From Stentor roeselii (Eukaryota; Ciliophora; Heterotrichea; Heterotrichida; Stentoridae): a DNA stretch of 64,000 bases. Under the pieces are notes generated by a model, which was not told where the DNA came from, ran no database searches, and saw nothing but the letters and a program-made list of their open reading frames with translations. Where the stretch lies: positions 62,001 through 126,000 of the forward strand of contig RSEH01000101.1 of NCBI GenBank assembly GCA_006503475.1, read 5' to 3'. Position 1 is the stretch's first letter, and every line of letters begins with the position of its first letter. Positions 46,085 through 54,904 of this stretch are shown here, in pieces. The position numbers and the translations under genes are program-made.

Positions 46085-47632
46085 CTAATTATTCTTAAAT
46101 TCTAGAATTTCCGTCTGTAGCTGGTAGAACTTTTTGCTCATTTCCTCTTCAGTCCTCAAGTGATTAGTGAAATTTTCAAGTTTCTTCTGAATAATTTTGA
46201 TACTTTTAAGTTTTTCTTCCAGCATGCGGTTCAATCCAGCGATATATTCATCAACATCACTTCCAGGCTGATCCACTTCATGCAAGATTCCCATTTCTTC
46301 CTTGACAATTCCTACCATATTATCAATATGATTTCGATGTGCAGAAATAAGTTCTTCCTCTTCAGTAAGTATCAAATTAATAAGTTTTTCATGATTTTCC
46401 GACATTTCCTGCAAATCTTTTTCACTTCTAACCTGTGATCCAGAGTTTAAGTACTTAGCGACACTTTCAGGTGGTTTCTGGGTGTAAGGCTTTGCGATTT
46501 CCTTGCTCATTTCACTAGGCCGGAGCTGTTTAACCGTTGTTGCTGTTTATTTTTTACAGGGTTGTCTGGGAAGCATGAGTTGATCAGCTAAAGAGTCTTC
46601 TTTTCTTCCTGACTTTGTTATTTTCTTCAGTTCTTTGACCCGATCGGCATATCTCAGGGTGTTAAGCGTATGTTCCGAGTTGCTACTGCTAGGACTGACG
46701 TTGGCGATCATGACAGTCTGACACTTTCCCACAAAGCTGTCTTTAAGCACCTGAGTCAAGATGCTTCCCCTGAAAGGAGTATGTCGCTTGTCCTGGTCAA
46801 GTGCCCTGATGCACTCCTTAAGCGCCAGCAAGCTTTTATTTATTTCAGCGCCGTCTATACGTGTTTGTTTCGAGTTCTCTACAGTGTCCGCCCCTCTCTC
46901 AGAGCCCGCCAGGTCGATGAAGCTGATTTTTCCATGAAGTCTATTCGCAGCTTTCAATGAAATTTGCAGAACAGCATGAGACCTGGAACTTTCATCATTC
47001 GCTCCTGTGACCCCGACCATTCTAACAGAAAGTCCGAAATCAATGACTTTTAGAAGGTCTTCAACGTTGTTTACTGCCCATTCTTTAAGTCCTACAATGT
47101 TCACGTTTTGTTTTGAGTCTTCACGTGCGAAGAGCTGTTGTCGGTCGTTGAGCAAATCGTGAAGTTTGTTGCAGTAGATCTCGTAAAAACTGATGTAAAC
47201 TTTAAGGCCTGTTTTACTTTTTGATAGTTGTTTGAAGAGGTCTTCTGCTGCCATCACGTAGAGGCCGGGGACTGACTTTTCTCCGATCATTGTAAAGGTT
47301 TTGCCGGAGCCTGTCTGTCCGTAGGCGAAGCAGGTGATTTTGGTTCGGTCGAATGCCGCTGAGATTAAAGGCTCGACGCAGATTTGGTAGATCTATTTGG
47401 AATGTACCTCTTGGTTCGAGGTTTCTTTGTCGAAGACCTGGTCGAAGATAAAGTTGTGACCTTCTATGTACTTGGTTAAGTCTACTTTCACTCTGAGTTG
47501 AAATTACTTTTCTTCTTTTACGATTAGAGTGTTGCTTGATGTCACTTCGACGATGTCCGTGTGGCTTTGACGTAACTCTTTTGAGGATAGCGGCCTTTTA
47601 CGAACTACTACTTGGATTTTTGGTCTTTCCAT
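46085..47632 (-). CDS. Kinesin-13 microtubule depolymerase (3 introns)
   Basis: The spliced product is 500 aa (exons 47632-47508, 47492-47408, 47392-46558 and 46542-46085). The motor has GQTGSGKT (95-102), NDESSRSH and DLAGSERG. Family-specific signatures are the KVD finger ([15 protein letters not shown], restored by splicing) and KEC in [12 protein letters not shown]. The C-terminal coiled part ([16 protein letters not shown], then [19 protein letters not shown]) is the conserved kinesin-13 tail, joined by intron 3 to what would otherwise look like a separate gene. The family removes tubulin from microtubule ends and sets ciliary and spindle length. Oddly, only about 5 residues precede the motor, so the usual N-terminal neck is missing. 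Confidence 0.9.
46543..46557 (-). other. 15-nt intron 3 in the kinesin-13 gene
   Basis: Coding-strand GTAAAAAATAAACAG, after the first base of a Ser codon, with an in-frame TAA. It connects the motor (ending LMLPRQP) to the conserved C-terminal tail. Confidence 0.85.
47393..47407 (-). other. 15-nt intron 2 in the kinesin-13 gene
   Basis: Coding-strand GTACATTCCAAATAG, phase 0, with an in-frame TAG. It joins KETSNQE to IYQICVEPL, matching the family alignment without a gap. Confidence 0.92.
47493..47507 (-). other. 15-nt intron 1 in the kinesin-13 gene
   Basis: Coding-strand GTAATTTCAACTCAG, inside a Lys codon after its second base, with an in-frame TAA. Removal produces the class-specific KVKVDLTKY motif. 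Confidence 0.92.
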
Positions 47633-48369
47633 TTTAAATAATATACCGCATGAGGGTTTATTTTGTTAAGGGTTTGAATTTGGGATGAATTGAAATGGTT
47701 TGTGTTGGAATTATTTGAGTTTTTGAGAATTGTGGAGTTGAAATAGTGATGAATTTTAAATGAATGGATTATCTAGGATTGGGAAGAAGTAGAAGTATTC
47801 TTGGTATAAGAAAAACAAAGAGAAATGAAATCACAAAAGATAGCTTATAGTCGATCAGATTATTTATTATAAGGCATGTATATGTTTTAATGTAATCATA
47901 TCAAATAGGATGACTTCGCACTTATATCATTTCTATATAAAAATACATGAAGCACAGAGAATTGAATTTGGAGTAAAATAAAAATATCCTATACGGAATT
48001 TAGTAAGTCCACCTTCCTCTAGTTTTTTTTCATCTACTTCCTTTAGAAAACGTAAATTTAAGGTATTTTTGATACTTAAACATGGAAGAAACTTTCTATA
48101 AATAGGATATTATAGGGATTACACTAGGCGGGCAGTAATTTGAATTGATTTTTAGGGATTTGTGCATTAATCGTTTCATAAAGAGTTGATGTAATAATGA
48201 GACATACTTTGGATCTAGATGTGTGAAGGAATTGCGGGATTTCCTAGATTTCTTGATTTAAGATGCTGGTAAATATTTTAGTTTTAGATGATGAGGCTTT
48301 CACTGCTAAATTCATTTATTTTACGGTTTTACTACAAGAAATAAAGAAACAATCAAATAAAATAAAAAT
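47633..48369. other. 737-bp divergent intergenic region, no gene seen
   Basis: Between the kinesin-13 start (minus) and the gene at 48370 (plus). It is AT-rich, with short meaningless frames and no repeats or RNA gene recognised. It presumably holds both promoters. Confidence 0.5.
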
Positions 48370-48969
48370 ATGTACAACCCAAAGAGTAAAACTCCAAGCA
48401 AAGGCCAAAAGCCAAGCATTGACATAAAATCTCACACTCCTTCAAAAGTAATGATAAAACCTCGTAACACATCTCGTCCACTAAACACGAGTTTTTCGTC
48501 ATCAAGAAGTTCAACGATCAGAGAAAGTTCAGCAGAGCCCTTAAGAATGAGCATAAAGCTGGAAGACATAATAAAATCAGGTACTCAGCAATCAAAAGCC
48601 GTGAATTTAAAACCAGAACTTATAGAACCCGAAATCGAGTCATCAATTCCTTGCTTCGAGTACGCTCCAAAGTCAACTCATCATTTAAATGGAAAAAACA
48701 GCAAAATGAACGACATGTATCCAGATGTCTCAAGACCGCATCAACCATTTGAAGACTTTTGCTTGGATAAAATGGACGACGACTGTAAAAACTTCGAGCG
48801 GAGTCTTATGAATGAAAACAAGAATGTTGAAGACGCTGAAAAGTTTTTGATGAATGTTTTTAATCAAAGAGTTAAACTGAAAATTCAAGGCAAACCAAGG
48901 GACCTACCTTCTGTTGTCTTGGTTAAAACTTCGAAAGGTTATGAGTATTATAATGTTATAAAATATTAA
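48370..48969 (+). CDS. Unknown protein, 199 aa, first of an overlapping pair
   Basis: The N-terminal 100 residues are Lys/Ser/Thr/Pro-rich and probably disordered. The C-terminal part (FEDFCLDKMDDDCKNFERSL, then AEKFLMNVFNQRVKLKIQGK) is helical. No family is recognised. The ATG follows AAAATAAAAAT. The stop TAA (48967-48969) shares its last A with the ATG of the next frame (TAATG). No plausible 15- or 16-nt intron removes this stop. Confidence 0.6.
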   Translation: MYNPKSKTPSKGQKPSIDIKSHTPSKVMIKPRNTSRPLNTSFSSSRSSTIRESSAEPLRMSIKLEDIIKSGTQQSKAVNLKPELIEPEIESSIPCFEYAPKSTHHLNGKNSKMNDMYPDVSRPHQPFEDFCLDKMDDDCKNFERSLMNENKNVEDAEKFLMNVFNQRVKLKIQGKPRDLPSVVLVKTSKGYEYYNVIKY

Positions 48970-49460
48970 TGCATAGAAAAGGTAAAACTGACGCTAGTTT
49001 TGAATCTCCAGAATTTTTTCACCTGAAATTCATTCCGCTAGTCCACGACAGGCCCATGGTTTCTCAAAAGCTTCTTCGTCCAGACTTAAAATACAGATGC
49101 AGTCCAGAAAACACTTTAAAAAATCAATTCGAAAGTCCAGCCGTATCTCCTCAATATCCAAAATTCAGCAAAAACACTATAAATGATCATCCAAAACTAA
49201 TAAAAGCAATCAGTTCTCTAGACCTAAACCAAGGTCTTCGCCCTTCAGTTCACTACAGCTCGTCCTTATATTCAGACTATCAAAGCACCTTAAAAGACTC
49301 AGGTTTCAACAGACACAAATCTAATTTTTATGAGAGTTCAACAGGCCGTATTTTGAGAAATGAATCAAAAGATTTAGATAAATTAAGAATGAGGATCTTA
49401 AGAGCTAAAGAAAAAAAACAACATTTACTTGATTTTTTGAAGGGACTTAAGTCAAAGTAG
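48969..49460 (+). CDS. Unknown basic protein, 163 aa, second of an overlapping pair
   Basis: The frame opens at the ATG within TAATG. A downstream ATG (VHDRPM, residue 29) is an alternative start. The sequence is basic, Ser/Tyr/Lys/Pro-rich and mostly disordered, with a helical charged C-terminus ([19 protein letters not shown]). No domain is recognised. It is followed 13 nt later by a casein kinase 1 gene, with AATAAA in the spacer. Its composition and order resemble the upstream gene, so the pair could be functionally linked, which is speculation. Confidence 0.55.
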   Translation: MHRKGKTDASFESPEFFHLKFIPLVHDRPMVSQKLLRPDLKYRCSPENTLKNQFESPAVSPQYPKFSKNTINDHPKLIKAISSLDLNQGLRPSVHYSSSLYSDYQSTLKDSGFNRHKSNFYESSTGRILRNESKDLDKLRMRILRAKEKKQHLLDFLKGLKSK

Positions 49461-49473
49461 TAATAAATCTATT

Positions 49474-50490
49474 ATGCAAGAGATAAAATTCGCAGGAAAA
49501 TTCAAGTTAAGAAAAAAGATTGGATCTGGGTCTTTCGGGCAGATATACGAAGGACTGAACCTCCAAACAAACGAGATAATTGCAATAAAACTAGAAAAAG
49601 AAGACACACGTCACCCTCAATTGCTATACGAAAGCAAAGTAATAAAGCACCTGCAAGGTGCTCCAGGAATTCCTTCAGTCCACTGGTCAGGTTCAGAAAA
49701 TAACTACAACGTGATGATCCTAGACATCTTAGGTCCATCACTAGAAGACATGCTGAACTTTTGCAATAGAAAACTCTCTTTAAAGACAGTTCTAATGTTG
49801 GCAGAGCAGATGCTTTGCCGCATCGAATACGTGCATTCAAAGAACTTTCTTCATCGAGACATAAAACCCGACAACTTTCTGATGGGCCTGGGGAAGAAAA
49901 CGAATTTAGTCTACATCATCGACTTCGGACTTGCGAAGCGATATCGAGACCAGAAGTCAGCGAAGCATATTCCTTATAGAGACGGGAAAAGCCTCACAGG
50001 GACTGCTCGATACGCTTCTATCAATACACATGCAGGAGTCGAGCAAAGCCGACGTGATGATCTTGAAGCGATTGGGTATGTTTTGATGTATTTTCTTAGG
50101 GGAAACTTACCTTGGCAGGGCATCAACGCCAGGAATAGAGATGATAAATATAAAAAAATAATGGAAAAGAAAATGATTACCTCGACTGAAGAACTTTGTA
50201 ATGGTTTTCCGATGGAGTTTTTGAATTATATTAATTATTGCAAAGTTTTGAAATTTGAAGATAGACCGGATTATGCTTATTTGAAGAGAATGTTGAAGGA
50301 TTTGTTTGTGAGGCAGGAATTTGACTTTGATTATGTTTATGACTGGGAATTACTTAACTTTTCGGCGAATATGAATAAACCGAATTGTGAAGAAGCGAAA
50401 AAAGCGAAGGATGTTCAGAGGAAAAGCATGGAACGACTGCCGAAGGTTCAAAGTGAAATGAAGAAAAAAAAATCTTGTGTTGTTTTTTAG
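49474..50490 (+). CDS. Casein kinase 1 family Ser/Thr kinase with CaaX terminus
   Basis: 338 aa. The full CK1 catalytic domain covers ~10-285: glycine loop IGSGSFG (16-22), Lys39, HRDIKPDN (catalytic Asp129), DFG (Asp150), and the CK1-specific [10 protein letters not shown] and [10 protein letters not shown] in place of APE. This family phosphorylates acidic or pre-phosphorylated Ser/Thr sites. The tail ends KKKKSCVVF: a polybasic stretch followed by Cys335-Val-Val-Phe, a CaaX box. Membrane-bound CK1 proteins elsewhere (CK1-gamma, yeast Yck) use palmitoylation of terminal cysteines, so a prenylated form would be a different anchor. No introns. Confidence 0.93.
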   Translation: MQEIKFAGKFKLRKKIGSGSFGQIYEGLNLQTNEIIAIKLEKEDTRHPQLLYESKVIKHLQGAPGIPSVHWSGSENNYNVMILDILGPSLEDMLNFCNRKLSLKTVLMLAEQMLCRIEYVHSKNFLHRDIKPDNFLMGLGKKTNLVYIIDFGLAKRYRDQKSAKHIPYRDGKSLTGTARYASINTHAGVEQSRRDDLEAIGYVLMYFLRGNLPWQGINARNRDDKYKKIMEKKMITSTEELCNGFPMEFLNYINYCKVLKFEDRPDYAYLKRMLKDLFVRQEFDFDYVYDWELLNFSANMNKPNCEEAKKAKDVQRKSMERLPKVQSEMKKKKSCVVF

Positions 50491-50553
50491 TCTTTTAATG
50501 TAATTCATTTTTTTTGGTGATTTTTAGAATTTTATGGGTTTCTTGGTTAGGGT

Positions 50554-53500
50554 TTAAACAACGTAATCTTTTAGGAAATCTTCTTCTTTTGATTGGTGAG
50601 ATTTTGATACTTGAACGTGGTTACTGAAATCTTCGTCTCTATTGAAGATTTCGTTACAAAGTCTGCAGGATCTTTCTACTCTGTATCTGCTGAGTTCATC
50701 GAGGTATAGTTGCTCAAGGTTTTTAGCTTTATGGAAATTATCTTTCCAGAGATCTTCGTTAAGTTCTTCATATCTGAGCATAGGCAGTAAAACTTTTAGT
50801 TTAGCACTTCCAATAACATAAGTCCCATCATTATCAGTCCACCCAACAAGATGCCCAGAATTACAGTATTCAAGTTGATGATACAAGAAAAACGTGCATA
50901 TTTCATTGGCGAGCTGAGAATTATCAGGCTGGCTGCTTTCAACAAGAGCTCCATAACAAAATCTGATAGAAAACGAAAGCGGCTCTTTACTGTTGATCTT
51001 CACCTTAGAAATTTCAGTAATAATCTGCAGGCACTCTCCACAAACGAGATATGCTTGTTTAACATCATAAATTCTTGCATTTTTTCTTAGATTCTCTAAA
51101 TAATCAATTTTCAGTTCTCTTACCTTTTTAACTTCTAGAGCAACCCAGCTAATGTCGTTGACAAGAGGAAGTAAAGGTATAGGAGGAAGAAAACCTCCAT
51201 AATTTGTTGAATTTTCGAAATTTTTATTAGGCTTTTGACTGAAGTTTATTATTTTTCTCCAGTCTGGATAGTTTGGGCAGACTCTTACTCTTTCAATTTC
51301 AGATAATTGAATAATTTCTGAAGAGATTTCAGGGTTTAGGCCGGAGTCCAAAAAATAGTCATTATTTTGGGCAAAGTTCGAAATTCTATCACGTATTTCA
51401 TTAATTTTCAAAGCATCTTCTTGAGTCAACAAAAAGTTAAACTCCACAGGCGAATGAGGAGGAACCGAAAATCCAGAATACCTATCTTGATCTTTACTTG
51501 CAACATAAAAAACCTGAGGAGTGAATATCAAAACCAGTAAATAAGGCAAGAACTCATTAATAGGCATCAAAGTTGTATTTTTCCCCACAAAATTTTTCGC
51601 TCTTTCCGAATAATCCGAGCAAACAATACAAAACGAATGAGAAAGGTTAACATTATCAGTAAAAGTGATATAATTAACAGAATCCTCTTCAATTTTCACA
51701 GTCATTCCAGATGTCAAATCACGATAAGCGAGTTTATAAGGATATTCAAGTCTTTTCAAGTAATTGACTTCAAATCTTCTTCCTTTTTCAGAGACTGTAT
51801 AACAAGATCCTTCTCTTCTGCTCTGAACAGGGACTTTCGAGGTGATTAACGGATTAGGCTTGACATAAAAGTCTCTTCCTCCCTTTTCTTCCTTCAAGAC
51901 GACCCATGCGGAATTCATGAATCTTTTGCTGTAGTTTCCAAGCCAAAGGACCATTTTCAATGTTTTTTCATGCACAGAAGGTTTATATTCAATGACCATC
52001 AACGAGTTCTGATGATGGACCTTGAGTGGTTTTTCAATGCAAACATCAAGCACCTGTAAAATATCCTCACTATTCACAGAACTCTGATGTAAATTCAGAT
52101 AAACTTTATTAGTATCCTTTCCCAACATTTCTATTTCTCGGTTTCTCACCCGTTCCTCTGAAATCTCATAATGCGAGACTAAAATACGATCACAAAAAGC
52201 AGCAGCAATACAAAATTTCAATACTTTTTCATTCGATTCCTCTAGAAAATAAACTGGATCAACTCCAAAATCCAGTAATTTTTCTTTCATTTCTAAAAAA
52301 TTCGAAAGAATTTCTCTTAAACTTCCAGCTTCCAAGAAAAACTCATTGCAAAACTTTTTTTCATCTAAACTGGCTCTAGCAGCTCTTAAATGTCGATGCC
52401 CATGTCTGAACATTTCCTTTTCGACATGAATTCCAAACTTTTGATACCAAAAATTAAAAGCATTGACACTCATCATCAAGTCGCTGTCAGTCTTTCCAGA
52501 AAATTGAAGTCGTTTTTTATAAGCTTCTGGATGTTTCATTGATTCAGTTGCTTTTAAATTGGATAAGTTGGAAATTGGTTGTTTTTCTGAAGCCACAACA
52601 GCAGCACATAAAGTTGCTTTGTTTAGACAGTGAAATAAAATCCCGAAAACGCAGAGGCGAGTTACTCGGATGTCGAAAGGCATGTCGATGTAAATTCTTC
52701 CGAGTCTTGATATCTTTCCGTGAAGGTCTATTGCGCCCATTTCGGTTAAAAATGACTCTGAGGCTGAAATCTGGTCGTTTGAAGGAGGCTGGATTGTTTC
52801 TAGGAGGATTTTTTTTGGGTCTTTGAAATTCATCAGCTTGAGACGAAGGATTATCTTGTCTAAACAGGTTCTTTGCATCTCTGGGGTCTGGTAGTCTGAA
52901 AGCTTCTCGTAGAAAAAGGAGGGAAGTAGACGGAAGACGGTTCCTTCTGAAACTCGACCACTTCGGCCTGCTCTTTGCTTCATTGTTGACTTTGCTGCCC
53001 AGACCAGGTCAAGACTTTCTGTCATTGTTCTCTGGTTAAAAAAAACTTCTCGACAGCAGCAGAAGTCAATCACATATGATACGTCTGGAAGAGTTATTGA
53101 ACTTTCAGCAATGTTCGTCGAGAGAATCACTCTTTTGCAATTGGCTTTAGGGGCCTTGAGAACTTTTTTATGTTCTTTTTCTGGAATTGAAGAATGTAGC
53201 ATAATCACATCAAGTTTTTCAAAATCATCAACCAACATATTCTGCAAACATTCATTCATTTTATTGATTTCCTGAATACCCGGAAGAAAAACCAGAAAAG
53301 TATCATTTTCCTTTCCAGGATTTTTAATCACATAAAACAGTATCAACCTGCTAGCAAGACTAAAAATCAAAGGGTCAATTTCCTCAATAGCATCCAATTG
53401 TTGATTCCTAAAGATCATTTCAATTTCATGCAAATTAAAAATCGTAGTTTCTTTATCATAAGTCTTCAAATATTCAACAACATCTGAATGATTCGCAAGT

Positions 53501-54267
53501 TCAACAGCCTTCTCAAAATAAAAGACTTTAATAGGAAACCTTCTCGAATCAGCAGAAAAAACTTCCAAAGTATCTTCTCCCCTAAGCATATCTCCAAATT
53601 TTTCATTATCCTTTCTCCTGTTAAACTTAGACTCAGAAGGTTTCCACTGATCAGGGTCTCCATTCCAGTCAATAAAAAAATCATCCTCTTCATCCTTCAG
53701 CGAAAAATGTTTTTCTCTAAGCGCTGAAATATTAGAAATGCTGAAATAATTCGCAAGAATAGGCTGCATAGTCGCCGACATCAAAACAAGTTTAAAAATT
53801 TTTCCCTTTGCCAGAAAATACTTAAAAATAACGAGTAAAAAGTCGATTTCTATCGACCTTTCATGTACCTCATCCATAATCACATAGTCCCAGGGGAGGT
53901 CGTCATTGATGCCGATGTGTGAGACGATTTGAATTAAGATGCCTGAAGTCATAAAGGTGATCTGAGTGCTTTTACTCTCGCAACTCTCTCCTTTTATGTG
54001 ATACCCAACTTTAGACCCAAGTTTCACATTCATTTCATTTGAGACTCGTGTGGCTACTGCGATTGCCGGCATGCGCCGAGGCTGGGTTATTGCAATTTTT
54101 GCGCTTGGGTCTGAGGCGAGGATAAATTGAGGAATTTGAGTTGATTTTCCGCTTCCTGTCTCCGCTTGAATGATTGAGACCATGTTTCGGTTGATCATTT
54201 GAATGATTTTTTCCTTGTCTTTGAAGATTGGAAGATTTTGAGTGACATTTGAAGAAGATGATTTCAT
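50554..54267 (-). CDS. DExH-box RNA helicase (DEVH), 1237 aa
   Basis: Superfamily 2 DEAH/RHA-type helicase. Motif I is AETGSGKST (~36-44), Ia is TQPRRMPAI, II is DEVH (instead of DEAH), III is SAT, V is STNIAESSITLP and VI is QRAGRSGR, followed by helicase-associated and OB-fold regions. A long C-terminal extension (~850-1190) is not clearly assigned. Its layout recalls TDRD9/YTHDC2-type helicases, and Tudor-like strands could be present but are not certain. The final 40 residues contain a C2H2 zinc finger (CRLCNEIF...HVQVSKSH). The enzyme should unwind RNA or remodel RNPs. The N-terminus starts almost directly with the helicase core. No introns. Confidence 0.88.
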   Translation of the reverse strand: MKSSSSNVTQNLPIFKDKEKIIQMINRNMVSIIQAETGSGKSTQIPQFILASDPSAKIAITQPRRMPAIAVATRVSNEMNVKLGSKVGYHIKGESCESKSTQITFMTSGILIQIVSHIGINDDLPWDYVIMDEVHERSIEIDFLLVIFKYFLAKGKIFKLVLMSATMQPILANYFSISNISALREKHFSLKDEEDDFFIDWNGDPDQWKPSESKFNRRKDNEKFGDMLRGEDTLEVFSADSRRFPIKVFYFEKAVELANHSDVVEYLKTYDKETTIFNLHEIEMIFRNQQLDAIEEIDPLIFSLASRLILFYVIKNPGKENDTFLVFLPGIQEINKMNECLQNMLVDDFEKLDVIMLHSSIPEKEHKKVLKAPKANCKRVILSTNIAESSITLPDVSYVIDFCCCREVFFNQRTMTESLDLVWAAKSTMKQRAGRSGRVSEGTVFRLLPSFFYEKLSDYQTPEMQRTCLDKIILRLKLMNFKDPKKILLETIQPPSNDQISASESFLTEMGAIDLHGKISRLGRIYIDMPFDIRVTRLCVFGILFHCLNKATLCAAVVASEKQPISNLSNLKATESMKHPEAYKKRLQFSGKTDSDLMMSVNAFNFWYQKFGIHVEKEMFRHGHRHLRAARASLDEKKFCNEFFLEAGSLREILSNFLEMKEKLLDFGVDPVYFLEESNEKVLKFCIAAAFCDRILVSHYEISEERVRNREIEMLGKDTNKVYLNLHQSSVNSEDILQVLDVCIEKPLKVHHQNSLMVIEYKPSVHEKTLKMVLWLGNYSKRFMNSAWVVLKEEKGGRDFYVKPNPLITSKVPVQSRREGSCYTVSEKGRRFEVNYLKRLEYPYKLAYRDLTSGMTVKIEEDSVNYITFTDNVNLSHSFCIVCSDYSERAKNFVGKNTTLMPINEFLPYLLVLIFTPQVFYVASKDQDRYSGFSVPPHSPVEFNFLLTQEDALKINEIRDRISNFAQNNDYFLDSGLNPEISSEIIQLSEIERVRVCPNYPDWRKIINFSQKPNKNFENSTNYGGFLPPIPLLPLVNDISWVALEVKKVRELKIDYLENLRKNARIYDVKQAYLVCGECLQIITEISKVKINSKEPLSFSIRFCYGALVESSQPDNSQLANEICTFFLYHQLEYCNSGHLVGWTDNDGTYVIGSAKLKVLLPMLRYEELNEDLWKDNFHKAKNLEQLYLDELSRYRVERSCRLCNEIFNRDEDFSNHVQVSKSHQSKEEDFLKDYVV

Positions 54268-54337
54268 TTATCTGGGAATTTGAGATTTTTTAATTAGGAA
54301 GAATGGGTTGATGGTTTTTTAATGAGAAAGGATAAAT

Positions 54338-54904
54338 ATGAGGTTTTTGGCGATTTTGGCGATTTTTTTAGTCGGGAATTGTCAGGAAGGTGAGGAACTT
54401 GTGACGCTTAATGAAGATAACTTTGAACATCTTACTCAGGTTGCAACGGGAGCCACTACTGGTGATTGGTTTGTTTTATTTCATAAGGGATCTGCTGAAT
54501 GCTGTCAGAAATGGATTGAGTCTTGGACTGATCTTGCGTATTTGGTTAGAGAAACATCGGAACTACAGTTGTCGATCGCGAAAGTTGATGGAACCTCGAA
54601 CCCTGAACTTGTTAGGAGGTTTAATGTTTCTATGCCTAGTGCTCTTTACTTCAGATTAGGAAAACTTTACAGAGTTTCAGTAAAACCAGATGCTCCTCAA
54701 CTATTGAAATTCGTAAAAGAATCAGGCTACAAGTCCTTTAAACCCGAGGCCGTTCCAAAACAATTAACAATCTTCAGCGATTTCTCCCTATCCTCCTTAA
54801 AAACCTATCCATTCAACCTAATTCTTCTCAGTGTCCTCATCGTGGCAGCACTAGTAAAACTCTTTAAGCCAAAAACCATTTCAGAAGCTAAGAAGTCTAA
54901 CTAA
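54338..54904 (+). CDS. Thioredoxin-like ER membrane protein without CxxC
   Basis: 188 aa. A signal peptide (MRFLAILAIFLVGNC) leads to a thioredoxin-like domain (LVTLNEDNFEHL, DWFVLFHKG, IAKVDGTSNPELVRRFNV, MPSALYFRLG), a membrane segment at about 158-176 (FNLILLSVLIVAALVKLF), and a short cytosolic tail ending KKSN, a dilysine ER-retrieval signal. This is the TMX-type layout. The active site is degenerate: where CGHC is expected the chain reads SAECCQKW, so normal CxxC chemistry is absent. A chaperone or redox-inactive PDI role is inferred. The stop overlaps the stop of the convergent phosphorylase gene. Confidence 0.8.
   Translation: MRFLAILAIFLVGNCQEGEELVTLNEDNFEHLTQVATGATTGDWFVLFHKGSAECCQKWIESWTDLAYLVRETSELQLSIAKVDGTSNPELVRRFNVSMPSALYFRLGKLYRVSVKPDAPQLLKFVKESGYKSFKPEAVPKQLTIFSDFSLSSLKTYPFNLILLSVLIVAALVKLFKPKTISEAKKSN

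Noticed and set aside
46085-46510. Separate 141-aa coiled-coil gene
   Set aside because: The sequence matches the kinesin-13 C-terminal tail, and a 15-nt intron at 46543-46557 joins it to the motor.
48982-48997. A 16-nt GT-AG segment with A at position 10 just after the TAATG overlap
   Set aside because: It lies downstream of the first gene's TAA and, if removed, breaks the second frame. It cannot join the two genes.
49502-49840. 112-codon minus-strand frame inside the CK1 gene
   Set aside because: It is a shadow of the strongly conserved kinase on the plus strand.
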